This document shows positions 1-6,510 of a DNA stretch of 11,595 nucleotides, in pieces. The stretch spans positions 1-11,595 of the forward strand of contig JBPOHD010000122.1 in NCBI GenBank assembly GCA_052035955.1, written 5' to 3'. Made by a program: the position numbers and the translations under genes. Below the pieces are notes generated by a model that saw nothing but the letters and a program-made list of their open reading frames with translations, was not told the origin of the DNA and did not search any database. Positions within the stretch are counted from its first letter, which is position 1; every line of letters begins with the position of its first letter. Source of the DNA: JAEUNJ01 sp052035955. GTDB taxonomy: Bacteria; Pseudomonadota; Gammaproteobacteria; Burkholderiales; Rhodocyclaceae.

Positions 1-21
1 GTACGTTCTCGCTTATGTGAA

Positions 22-48
22 GGCCGCCCGGGGGCGGACCTCTTATTG
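22..48 (+). terminator. Possible intrinsic terminator of a gene left of the window
   Basis: CCGCC at 24-28 pairs with GGCGG at 33-37 around a CGGG loop. The stem can extend past one mismatch to GG/CC, and a TCTTATT tail follows. Positions 20-37 are identical over 18 bases to the core of the much better terminator at 8632-8657. The tail is not a clean T-run, so this could be a degraded terminator or just a GC-rich hairpin. The gene it would end lies outside the window. Confidence 0.35.
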
Positions 49-50
49 TA

Positions 51-69
51 GGCGGCTCCGTGAGCCGCC
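51..69. repeat. Perfect 8-bp hairpin, GGCGGCTC / GAGCCGCC
   Basis: GGCGGCTC (51-58) and GAGCCGCC (62-69) form a perfect stem with a three-base CGT loop. No T-run follows on either strand. It lies directly after the terminator-like hairpin at 22-48 and before the promoter region of the gene at 198. It could be a REP-like intergenic element or part of a compound transcription end. No second copy of the stem was seen in the window. Confidence 0.5.
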
Positions 70-197
70 GAACCCATCATGCAGAAAGGATCGGGGGGGC
101 GTCAATGCGCGGCGCGGCCGGTCCGAACTGATATCCTGGCGGCGAACCTCCCTGCCGTCCGGCGTCCGCCGTCCCGCGGCGCATCCGAGGAGCCCGC

Positions 198-512
198 ATG
201 ACCGCCCCCGCCCGCACCCCGCCGCCGCCCTACTACGCTGTCATCTTCACCTCCGTGCGCGCGGAAGGCGACGACGACTACGGCGAGGCGGCCCGGCGCA
301 TGCTGGAACTGGCCTCGCTCCAGCCCGGCTTCCTGGGTTTCGAGAGCGCCCGCCAGGATATCGGCATCTCCGTCTCCTACTGGGAGAACCTGGACGCCAT
401 CGCCGCCTGGAAGGCGAACGCAGCCCACCGGGAGGCGCAGGAGCGGGCGAAGGACTGGTACCGGCAGTTCCGTGTCCGGGTCTGCCGGGTGGAGCGGGAG
501 TACGGATTCTGA
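198..512 (+). CDS. Antibiotic biosynthesis monooxygenase (ABM) fold protein, HmoA-like
   Basis: A 104-residue protein of the dimeric alpha/beta-barrel ABM superfamily. The family pattern is visible: a first beta strand YYAVIFTSVR (12-21), a helix around 27-42 (YGEAARRMLELA), the PGFLGFES strand (43-50), then SVSYWENLDAIAAWKANAAH (59-78), which matches the typical sYWes.eai.aWk..a.H segment, and a last helix-strand (80-98). Length is normal for the family. Members include heme-degrading enzymes, quinone monooxygenases and proteins of unknown substrate, so the reaction cannot be assigned. No signal peptide is seen, so it should be cytoplasmic. The start is supported by AGGAG five bases upstream of ATG. 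The thioredoxin-fold gene begins 44 bp downstream on the same strand, so co-transcription is likely. Family call good, function open. Confidence 0.85.
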   Translation: MTAPARTPPPPYYAVIFTSVRAEGDDDYGEAARRMLELASLQPGFLGFESARQDIGISVSYWENLDAIAAWKANAAHREAQERAKDWYRQFRVRVCRVEREYGF

Positions 513-556
513 ATTTGCCCTGGACGCCGACCTCGGCGAGACGTGGAGACCATGAC

Positions 557-1093
557 ATGAGCCTTCGACGATATCCGGAAGCCAACGGCGCGAAGCGGGG
601 ATTCCTGGCCCGGGCAGGGTGGGCAATCGGCCTCGCGTCGGCGCTGGCCCTGCTGGCGTGGCCGACGGCACGCGCCGGCACCGATTCCCTTCCCTACGAC
701 GCGGCCGCCGACGCCCGGGCCGACCTGGGCCGCGCCCTGGCGGAAGCCGGGCGGACCGACCGGCGCGTGCTGCTCGTCTTCGGCGCCAACTGGTGCGAGG
801 ACTGCCGCGCCTTCGACCGGGCCCTGAAGGCGCCGGCCACCGCCGCCCTGGTGGCGCGACGCTTCCACGTGGTGAAGGTGGACGTGGGCCGCTTCGACCG
901 CAACCTGGACCTGGCCGAGGCCTACGGCAACCCGATCGCCCGGGGCATCCCCGCCGCCGTGGTGCTGGCGGCGGACAAGCGGGTGCTCTACGCGACCCGG
1001 GCCGGCGAGCTGGCCGATGCCCGGCGGATGGGCGAGGAAGGCATCCACCGCTTCCTCGATGGCCTGGCCGCCCGGAACCGCCCGCGCCACTGA
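557..1093 (+). CDS. Exported thioredoxin-fold protein with WCEDC active site
   Basis: A 178-residue protein. The N-terminus has basic residues, a hydrophobic core (about 21-34) and an AxA-type cleavage site near residue 40 (TARA/GTD), so export to the periplasm is predicted. The mature part has a thioredoxin fold: strand RRVLLVFGANWC, redox pair C80-E-D-C83, strand FHVVKVDVGRFD (103-114), then G130-I-P132 giving the cis-proline next to the active site. The WCxxC plus RxFD context resembles the thioredoxin_7/DUF255-like group rather than classical TrxA, and Glu-Asp replaces Gly-Pro in the CxxC pair. It is probably a periplasmic thiol oxidoreductase with unknown partner. The ATG at 557 was chosen because GGAG lies eight bases upstream and the signal peptide starts there; open frame further upstream shadows the previous gene. 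ATG at 552 is in another frame. Confidence 0.85.
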   Translation: MSLRRYPEANGAKRGFLARAGWAIGLASALALLAWPTARAGTDSLPYDAAADARADLGRALAEAGRTDRRVLLVFGANWCEDCRAFDRALKAPATAALVARRFHVVKVDVGRFDRNLDLAEAYGNPIARGIPAAVVLAADKRVLYATRAGELADARRMGEEGIHRFLDGLAARNRPRH

Positions 1094-1500
1094 GGCGGGG
1101 ACATGGGGAGGGGACGGGAGAGGGGATGCGGGCCGCGCCTCGCCGGCCGGGCCGCCGCCGTGCCTTATTTCCGCCCTTAGTCCGAACGGACTATTGAAGC
1201 CGAAAGCATCCGGGTGTCGAATGCAGGCCATGGACGCTGCGGAGTCTTCCCCGCCGCAGCGCCCCGGCGCCGGACCCGCCGACACCCGGTCCGACCAACC
1301 GGTGTTCCGTGGCTTCGTCTCCCGCGGAACGTGGGGGGCGGCGGGAGAACCCGCCGCCCCGTCCGGCCTCCCCTTTCCCGCACCGCAACATCCCGCGCAC
1401 TCCCCTTCCGTCCCGGCAGCGGAATCCGCCCCGTTCCGGCTCCGCCCTCCCCGTGGTGTCGCACCGGGGCGATAATCGGCGGCATCCCCCCGACCGCCGA
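1094..1500. other. 407-bp gap between thioredoxin-like gene and hydrolase
   Basis: No convincing gene was found. Short frames here are proline/arginine-rich and look like GC-rich noise. The gap holds the palindrome at 1178-1193 and, overlapping its right end, a weak sigma-70-like pair TTGAAG (1194-1199) and TCGAAT (1217-1222) with 17-bp spacing. A transcript from there would have a leader of about 270 bases before the hydrolase. The last 200 bases are C-rich and unstructured to the eye. Confidence 0.5.
1178..1193. promoter_or_regulatory. Perfect palindrome TAGTCCG-AA-CGGACTA, possible operator
   Basis: Seven-base arms flank a two-base centre. Size and shape (16 bp, ending TAG/CTA, with an inner CCG/CGG) resemble operators of TetR-family repressors such as NemR-type TAGACC...GGTCTA sites. 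It abuts a weak -35-like TTGAAG at 1194. No TetR gene lies in the window, so the binding protein is unknown. The likely controlled gene would be the hydrolase at 1501, although that start is 307 bp away. Confidence 0.35.
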
Positions 1501-2394
1501 ATGCCGATGAATTCCACCGTCATCCTCCGCGCCCCGTGGCGCCGCATCCTCGGCGCCTTCGCCGGCGCGCTGGCCCTGCTGGCCCTGCTGGCCCTGCTCG
1601 CCGACCCGGCCCTGGCCCAGGCGGGCGGCGCCGATGCCAACCTCGCCCATCCGCAGGCGATCGTCACCGCGGCGCGGGGCGACCATTCGATGTCGGGGCT
1701 GGCCACCTTCCTGGCCGGGGGCGCGGGCCTGCGGCGCGGGATCGCCCTCTTCCCCGGCCATCCCGGCATCCTGCGCCTGCGCCTGGAGGAGGGCCAACCG
1801 GCCTTCGACCTGCGCGGCAATTTCCTGGTCCGCTCGCGCCGGCACTGGCTGGACGCGGAAACCCTGGTGCTGGTGGTGGACGCCCCGTCGGACCAGTGGG
1901 CGGCCTTCTCCCAGCTCTTCCGCGCCACGCCCCGCTACGGCGAGGACGTGAGGGCCCTGCTGGAGGAGGCGGGCCGCCGCTACGGCGTCGGCGACTGGAC
2001 CTTCGTCGGCACCAGCGAGGGCTCGGTCAGCGCCTTCCATGCGGCGCGCATGAACCCGGGCCTGGCCCGGCGGCTGATCCTCACCGCCTCGGTGTTCTCG
2101 CCCTCGCGCAACGGCCCCGGGCTCTCGGGGGCGGACTTCGCCCAGTATCCGAACCCGCTGCTCTGGGTGCACCACGCCGAGGATCCCTGCGCCTACACCG
2201 CCTACGGCCGGGCCCGGGACGTCGCCGCCGCGACGGGCAGGCCCCTGGTCACCGTGCGCGGCGGAGGCCCCTGGCGCGGCGCCGCCTGCGAGGCCCACAC
2301 GGCCCACGGCTTCGCCGGCCTGGAGAAGGAGGTGGTGGCGGCGATGAAGGCCTGGGTGAAGTCCGGCGAGGTGCCGCCCGACGTGGGGCCCTGA
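1501..2394 (+). CDS. Exported alpha/beta hydrolase
   Basis: A 297-residue protein. The N-terminus carries basic residues (10-15), a long hydrophobic run of Leu-Ala repeats (19-34) and an ALA/Q cleavage site near 39, so a Sec signal peptide and periplasmic location are predicted. The mature domain has the alpha/beta hydrolase elements: strand TLVLVVDAP (121-129), nucleophile elbow G170-T-S172-E-G174, HHAEDPC (224-230) as the likely acid region with Asp228, and HTAHGF (266-271) giving His269. Cys230 and Cys263 could form a disulfide. The substrate cannot be told. ATG at 1501 or 1507 is chosen because the signal peptide follows directly; no strong ribosome binding site is visible, and the open frame extends upstream to 1309 only as low-complexity sequence. 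It converges on glsA, with ten bases between the two stop codons. Confidence 0.8.
   Translation: MPMNSTVILRAPWRRILGAFAGALALLALLALLADPALAQAGGADANLAHPQAIVTAARGDHSMSGLATFLAGGAGLRRGIALFPGHPGILRLRLEEGQPAFDLRGNFLVRSRRHWLDAETLVLVVDAPSDQWAAFSQLFRATPRYGEDVRALLEEAGRRYGVGDWTFVGTSEGSVSAFHAARMNPGLARRLILTASVFSPSRNGPGLSGADFAQYPNPLLWVHHAEDPCAYTAYGRARDVAAATGRPLVTVRGGGPWRGAACEAHTAHGFAGLEKEVVAAMKAWVKSGEVPPDVGP
1570..1596 (+). repeat. 9-bp tandem repeat CTGGCCCTG x3 in a signal peptide
   Basis: Three exact head-to-tail copies of CTGGCCCTG encode the Leu-Ala-Leu core of the hydrolase signal peptide. The unit is in frame, so slippage would lengthen or shorten the hydrophobic segment by three residues without a frameshift. 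Confidence 0.7.
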
Positions 2395-2404
2395 GCCGGC
2401 GCAC

Positions 2405-4249
2405 TCAGCCCCGGTAGGCGGCCACCTCCGCGTTGGAGCGGCGCAGGTTGGCGGACAGTTGGCCGGCCAGCCTTTCCAGCAGGTGGATCTTCAGGCGCGG
2501 GCGTTCGTCGTCGAGCCGGTCGAAGAGCCCCCGTTCGAGCACGCGGAAGGCGAGGGGCTCCAGGGCGACGATGTCGGCGGAGCGGGGCGAGGCATCGAGG
2601 AAGCCCATCTCGCCGAAGCACATGCCGGCGAAGAAGACCTGCACCCGCTTGCCGGGGGTGCCGTCCTCCGAGGGCAGGCGAACCTCGACGGCGCCGGAGA
2701 GGAGCAGGTAGAGCTTGTCGCCGGGCTCGCCGGCCCGGATGATCGTCTCGCCGGCGGCCGCGGTGAAGGCGGGCATGCGGGCATCGAGCCAGTCCAGGTC
2801 CTCCCCGGGCATGCCGGCGAACAGGGGCGTGTCGGCGAGGGCCACCGCCTCGCCGGCGTTCCACCCCTCGCCGGCCAGGGCCTGCAGCAGGGCGTTCTCG
2901 CAGTGCTCCAGGGCGGCATCGGCATCGGGGAAGGCAATGCCGGCGGGCATTCCGGACTCGGCCAGGGGGCGGGCGAGGCGCCCGGCGTGGCAGAGGACCA
3001 GGTCCACGCCCTGGCCGTCGAGGCCCGTGCGCAGGTCGGCCAGGAGGCCCAGGGACACCGGGTCGGCGCTCGCCACGTTGCGGAAGTCGAGGATCATGTG
3101 GTCGCAGTAGGGCGCCTGCCTCAGGGCCTGGCGGACGATGGGCTCGAAGCTGGGGAAGGCCAGCTCCCCCTGCAGCTCCAGCACGCGGATCCGGTGGCCG
3201 CTGGCGCGCAGCATCTGCTGCAGGCGGGGCGGGCGGCGGCGGTTGGAGGACACCTGGCTGCCGTCGTAGGCCAGGCGCAGGGCGGAGGGCAGCGTGGGGC
3301 TGCCGGCGAAGAGGTGCAGGGCCAAGTCCCGGGACAGGTCGGCGCAGACGCGGATGCCGCGGGCGCTGTTGCCCTGGGCGTCCAGCGGCGGCGAGAAGAT
3401 GCCGATGCCCAACTGGCCGGGCAGGACGGCCAGGATGCCGCCGCCGACGCCGCTCTTGGCGGGCAGGCCGACCCGGTAGATCCATTCGCCGGAGTAGTCG
3501 TACATGCCGCAGCTGGCCATCACCGACAGGATGTTGGGCACGTACCGCGGGTCGATGGCCTGCTCCCGGGTCAGCGGGTTGCGGCCCTGGTTGGCCAGGG
3601 TGGCGCCGATCAGGGCCAGGTCGCGGCAGGTGACCTCGATGGCGCATTGCTGGAAATAGGTTTCCAGGGTCTCCGTCGGCTCCTCTTCCAGGATGCCGAA
3701 GTTGCGCAGCATCCAGCCGATGGCCCGGTTGCGGTGGCCGGTCTCGCTCTCGGAGAGGTAGACGGCGCGGTCGATGGCCAGGGAGCGCCCGGCGCAGGCC
3801 GACAGGTAGGCGAGGATGCGCGCGATGCGGGTGCAGCCCTCCTTCGCCAGCACCTGCCCGCAGGTGGCGATGGCGCCGGCGTTGATCATGGGATTGAAGG
3901 GGGCTCCGGAGCCGGGCTTCAGGCTGATGGCGTTGAAGGCGTCGCCCGAGGGCTCGACGCTGATCCGCGAGAGCATGAACTCCTCGCCCCGGTCCTCCAG
4001 GGCGAGGCCGTAGGAGAGGGCCTTGGAGATCGACTGGATGGTGAAGCCCTGGCGGGTGTCACCCACTTCGTAGACGTGGCCGTCCCGGGTCGCGATGCAG
4101 ATGCCGAACCAGTCCGGATCGGCCTTGGCCAGTTCGGGGATGTAGTCGGCGACGGCGCCCTCCCGGAGATCGGCGTGGCGGGCATGGAGGGCCTTCAGGT
4201 ACTGGACGATGGGGGAATGCTGGCCGACGGGCGTCTCGGTCGCGCGCAT
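2405..4249 (-). CDS. glsA: Glutaminase A fused to STAS and cyclic-nucleotide-binding domains
   Basis: A 614-residue protein, about twice the usual glutaminase length (around 305). Residues about 10-315 are a serine-dependent glutaminase (glutamine to glutamate plus ammonia). Visible motifs are the S73-x-x-K76 pair in QSISKAL, NPMINAGAI with Asn123, YFQQCAIEVTC with Tyr198, MYDYSGEW with Tyr250/252, and AKSGVGGGI (264-272). Residues about 350-455 form a STAS domain. Its loop reads ADPVSLGLL (395-403) where phosphorylated STAS proteins have DSSG. Residues about 470-600 form a cNMP-binding domain; the phosphate-binding cassette FGEMGF...SPRSA (545-558) keeps the Glu and Arg needed for cyclic nucleotide binding. 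No signal peptide, so cytoplasmic. The start has GGAG nine bases upstream, and the glutaminase domain begins shortly after it. A sigma-54-like promoter lies at 4280-4295. The C-terminal domains probably regulate activity or assembly; that is inference. Confidence 0.93.
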   Translation of the reverse strand: MRATETPVGQHSPIVQYLKALHARHADLREGAVADYIPELAKADPDWFGICIATRDGHVYEVGDTRQGFTIQSISKALSYGLALEDRGEEFMLSRISVEPSGDAFNAISLKPGSGAPFNPMINAGAIATCGQVLAKEGCTRIARILAYLSACAGRSLAIDRAVYLSESETGHRNRAIGWMLRNFGILEEEPTETLETYFQQCAIEVTCRDLALIGATLANQGRNPLTREQAIDPRYVPNILSVMASCGMYDYSGEWIYRVGLPAKSGVGGGILAVLPGQLGIGIFSPPLDAQGNSARGIRVCADLSRDLALHLFAGSPTLPSALRLAYDGSQVSSNRRRPPRLQQMLRASGHRIRVLELQGELAFPSFEPIVRQALRQAPYCDHMILDFRNVASADPVSLGLLADLRTGLDGQGVDLVLCHAGRLARPLAESGMPAGIAFPDADAALEHCENALLQALAGEGWNAGEAVALADTPLFAGMPGEDLDWLDARMPAFTAAAGETIIRAGEPGDKLYLLLSGAVEVRLPSEDGTPGKRVQVFFAGMCFGEMGFLDASPRSADIVALEPLAFRVLERGLFDRLDDERPRLKIHLLERLAGQLSANLRRSNAEVAAYRG

Positions 4250-4279
4250 GTTCTCGTTCTCCGGGGGGTGGGTCCGGCC

Positions 4280-4295
4280 AGCGAAGCAAGCGCCA
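4280..4295 (-). promoter_or_regulatory. Candidate sigma-54 (-24/-12) promoter of glsA
   Basis: Read on the minus strand, TGGCGCTTGCTTCGCT matches the RpoN consensus TGGCACG-N4-TTGCW in the invariant GG and GC with exactly ten bases between them, plus the flanking T, both C residues of the -24 box and the final T. Mismatches are A to G, G to T and one T to C. The predicted start is near 4269, giving a leader of about 20 bases that contains the ribosome binding site. The spacing to the gene and to the upstream half-sites at 4381-4446 fits an enhancer-dependent promoter. Confidence 0.45.
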
Positions 4296-4380
4296 TTCCC
4301 GCCGCGACGCCCGGGAAAGCCCCACCCGCGCGCCCCCGCCCCTCCGCCGGATGCACCGCCATCGCGCCCGGCGGGCCAGC

Positions 4381-4446
4381 TTGGTGCGCGGCCGATGCGA
4401 AAATGCAGCGGCCGGCCCGGCCGGGACGGCTCGCTCCGTGCACCAA
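4381..4446. promoter_or_regulatory. Inverted repeat with NtrC-like TGCACC/GGTGC half-sites upstream of glsA
   Basis: TTGGTGCGCGG (4381-4391) and CCGTGCACCAA (4436-4446) are an 11-bp inverted repeat with one mismatch and 44 bases between arms. Each arm contains a half of the NtrC consensus TGCACY-N5-RGTGCA. On the minus strand the nearer arm reads GCACC-AAGCT-GGCCC, one good half and one poor half at the correct spacing. The arms lie about 110 and 170 bases upstream of the predicted sigma-54 start, a usual enhancer distance. No complete consensus NtrC site is present, so this is a weak call. Confidence 0.3.
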
Positions 4447-4512
4447 GATAAGAACCCGCCGAAGCAGGTCTTCCGGAAATGCGGAATTCGACCCCGAGGC
4501 TGCCCGCCAACG

Positions 4513-4535
4513 AAAAACGGGAGCCGAAGCCCCCG
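4513..4535 (-). terminator. Intrinsic terminator with UUCG tetraloop after the PEP-CTERM genes
   Basis: On the minus strand CGGGGGC-TTCG-GCTCCCG is followed by TTTTT. The seven-base-pair stem has one G-U wobble and is closed by a stable C(UUCG)G tetraloop. It begins 23 bases after the stop of the 4559-5527 gene and separates that transcript from glsA. Confidence 0.85.
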
Positions 4536-4558
4536 CCTATTCGGTACGGACATCGAAT

Positions 4559-5527
4559 TCAGGCAGCCTTCCTACGCCCCGCCACCAAGCTCAGGAGACC
4601 CAGGCCGGCCACCATCATGGCGTAGGTTTCTGGTTCCGGAACAGGGCCGATGGAATTCCCAACGCCAGGGCTGAAAGCCAAGGAATACTCGCCGCCGATA
4701 TTGAATGCAGGATCAATTTCAATGTACGGATCGATCATCGCTTCAAAAGTCAGACCACCCCCACCAGAGCTCCACAATTCAACATGGGACCATATCGTGA
4801 CGTGATAGATCTTGTTCGAGCGCAGCTGAATCGTCTGCACCAGGTCGTGAAAGCCCGCTTCGTACGTACCCGACGAACCAGGGGCCACAATGTATTTGGC
4901 GCCCCCAAAGCACCAATCGACCCGCGTGCAGGCCGACGCGCCCAAGAGCGTGTAGCCCATTCCATTCGCATTAACGTATGGCGCTGGATCCGACAAAATG
5001 AAGTCTGCCGACGCGCTGAAATACATCCTCCCGTCATCAATTGTTCCGGCGCTGCCGCGAACAAATCCGGAGCTTGAAATCGACACCGGAACCAACGAAT
5101 TCTTGTCACTTACGATCTCGAACGAGTAAGTCACTCCCGCACCGGCCAGCACAGAAGATTGGTACAGGTGCAGACCATCAAATCGACCTGTCTGCGCGGA
5201 ACCGGTAGCCCAAATCGTTGGAGCGTGGCTGATCCCAACCGACAGGCTTGCCTGACCAAGAACCAAAGGAGAATCATCAAAACCGGTGGAAATGGAACCA
5301 GGGCCGGAAAAGGCTATCTCGCTCGGTGGTTGGCCGTCTCTTTGTGTCTTTACGCCGTAGCCGAAATAGATGGGCTCCGGGAGTGCACCCTGTGCCGTCG
5401 CCGCGGTCGGGAATCCGACCAAGGCAGCAAGCAGAGCACCGAGGGCCAATATCTGCCGGAAACTCGAAGTCACACGCTTGTGCAAGCCAGTCCTGCAGCC
5501 CATTGCAGTCACCAACAAATATTGCAT
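4559..5527 (-). CDS. PEP-CTERM sorting domain protein 1
   Basis: A 322-residue exported protein. An N-terminal signal peptide has a long basic n-region (1-24), a hydrophobic core (25-39) and a cleavage site near 45 (ATA/Q). The body is Gly/Ser-rich with no enzyme motif; it carries a cysteine pair C200-TRVDW-C206. The segment IDPYIEIDPAF...EYSL...GVGNS (265-292) precedes the C-terminal signal V296-PEPETY-A, a hydrophobic helix (303-317) and the basic end GRRKAA. PEP-CTERM proteins are recognised by an exosortase, which cleaves at the motif for release or surface attachment, usually in exopolysaccharide-producing Gram-negatives. GGAGG five bases before ATG at 5527 sets the start, rather than an in-frame ATG at 5608. 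It lies 99 bp downstream of its paralogue on the same strand and ends at a strong terminator. No exosortase is in the window. Body function unknown. Confidence 0.88.
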   Translation of the reverse strand: MQYLLVTAMGCRTGLHKRVTSSFRQILALGALLAALVGFPTAATAQGALPEPIYFGYGVKTQRDGQPPSEIAFSGPGSISTGFDDSPLVLGQASLSVGISHAPTIWATGSAQTGRFDGLHLYQSSVLAGAGVTYSFEIVSDKNSLVPVSISSSGFVRGSAGTIDDGRMYFSASADFILSDPAPYVNANGMGYTLLGASACTRVDWCFGGAKYIVAPGSSGTYEAGFHDLVQTIQLRSNKIYHVTIWSHVELWSSGGGGLTFEAMIDPYIEIDPAFNIGGEYSLAFSPGVGNSIGPVPEPETYAMMVAGLGLLSLVAGRRKAA

Positions 5528-5626
5528 CTTCGCCTCCAAGAATTGTCGTCGATCCAACACCGAACAGAGCCCCACCACGCCGGACGAGAGGCCTGATGAA
5601 GCGCCCACGGGCCACGTTGAACCGAA

Positions 5627-6415
5627 TCAAACCCCAAAGGATTTTCCTCGGCGGGCCGCGAACCCCAGCAGGCCGAGGCCGGCTAGTATCATCGAGTATG
5701 TTTCCGGCTCCGGCACCGCAGCAGGGCTGTTACCTACCCCGAAAACGGATAGTGAATAATCGGGGTGTGCTGCCGCCCAGGAGGGCTCGATGTAGAGGTA
5801 TGGGTCGATGGCGCCTTTTGCCGACGACACCCCAAATCCGCTTGCCCGTGCGCGCAACTGCAGGTCTAGCCGCACCGAGTGCTCTGCGTTTGCCGTTACC
5901 GAAACAGTGCCGCCAAACATGCCATCCCCGCATCCTGCTGGAACGTCCCTGCCACATTGGAAGCCCCCGCGCGCCGCGCCCATATCGATGTTGTAAAACA
6001 CGTCAACACCTGCACCTCCGGAACCATGGTCGGACACTGCAGCGTTGTATGTGCCCGAAAACCTCACAGGCACAGGCATCGGGTAGGTTGTGGTCGGGCC
6101 AGATACCTCAAAGAAATACCCAAAAACCCCGGAGGCCCTAAGGTCATTGCGCACGTCATTGTCGCTGATCACCTCGATAGACATGGCCGGCAAAGGATAG
6201 GCAGTAGCGCCGAACCGGACCCCCGGGGCGACAAACGTTGCCGGTACGGCGAGAGGCCCGAACGCCTTGTAGGCACTCCAGTCGAGTGTTCCGTTAGTCC
6301 AATGGATGACGCGGATATCCACCCCTGCCGGGCTCCCAGCCACCGTCGTCTCTGCCCAACTCGCGCCAAGCACGGCAATGGGCAGGGCGAGCGCAATCGA
6401 CCTGCGGCAACTCAT
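5627..6415 (-). CDS. PEP-CTERM sorting domain protein 2
   Basis: A 262-residue exported protein. The signal peptide is short (basic CRR, hydrophobic 6-19, cleavage near 26, TVA/G). The body has no catalytic motif; it has a cysteine pair C154 and C162 followed by GDGMFGG, and the segment IDPYLYIEPSW...DYSL...GVGNS (203-230). The C-terminus has V234-PEPETY-S, a hydrophobic helix (241-253) and the basic end ARRGKSFGV, the exosortase signal. It is paralogous to the next gene over the C-terminal half (IDPYxxIxP, YSLxxxxGVGNS, VPEPETY) and shares a YxFE strand and VPV segment in the middle. GGGAGG four bases before ATG at 6415 supports the start. It is the first gene of a probable two-gene operon. 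Role unknown; surface or matrix-associated by family. Confidence 0.87.
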   Translation of the reverse strand: MSCRRSIALALPIAVLGASWAETTVAGSPAGVDIRVIHWTNGTLDWSAYKAFGPLAVPATFVAPGVRFGATAYPLPAMSIEVISDNDVRNDLRASGVFGYFFEVSGPTTTYPMPVPVRFSGTYNAAVSDHGSGGAGVDVFYNIDMGAARGGFQCGRDVPAGCGDGMFGGTVSVTANAEHSVRLDLQLRARASGFGVSSAKGAIDPYLYIEPSWAAAHPDYSLSVFGVGNSPAAVPEPETYSMILAGLGLLGFAARRGKSFGV

Positions 6416-6510
6416 AAGACCTCCCGGATTGTCGAAGTTTTTCGATTCCGCACATTGCACCGCTTGCCATGCCCAATTAGGGCTTGTGGACTCGATGCGC
6501 GGCTTATTGG

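Larger units (their letters stand above)
4250..4558. other. 309-bp gap between glsA and the PEP-CTERM pair
   Basis: No gene is supported here. It holds, in minus-strand order, the terminator of the PEP-CTERM genes (4513-4535), the NtrC-like inverted repeat (4381-4446) and the sigma-54-like promoter of glsA (4280-4295). Composition shifts from moderate GC near 4560 to very GC-rich towards 4300. Confidence 0.6.

Noticed and set aside
17..556. An N-terminal extension of the thioredoxin-like protein back to position 17
   Set aside because: The open frame overlaps the whole ABM-fold gene in another frame and is Arg/Pro-rich; the signal peptide and ribosome binding site fix the start at 557.
377..1285. 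Minus-strand frame of about 300 codons opposite the thioredoxin-like gene
   Set aside because: It is an antisense shadow with no recognisable motif; the plus-strand genes are well supported.
2391..2408. CTGAG-N8-CTCAG inverted repeat covering the convergent stop codons of the hydrolase and glsA
   Set aside because: Five-base arms that simply arise from two facing TGA stops; there is no T-run on either side, so it is not a supportable bidirectional terminator.
2459..5077. An 872-codon plus-strand open frame antisense to glsA
   Set aside because: It mirrors the glutaminase-STAS-cNMP gene, is rich in Gly/Ala/Gln/Val with no domain pattern, and runs on across the leader and into the PEP-CTERM gene. 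This is the usual antisense shadow of GC-rich coding DNA.
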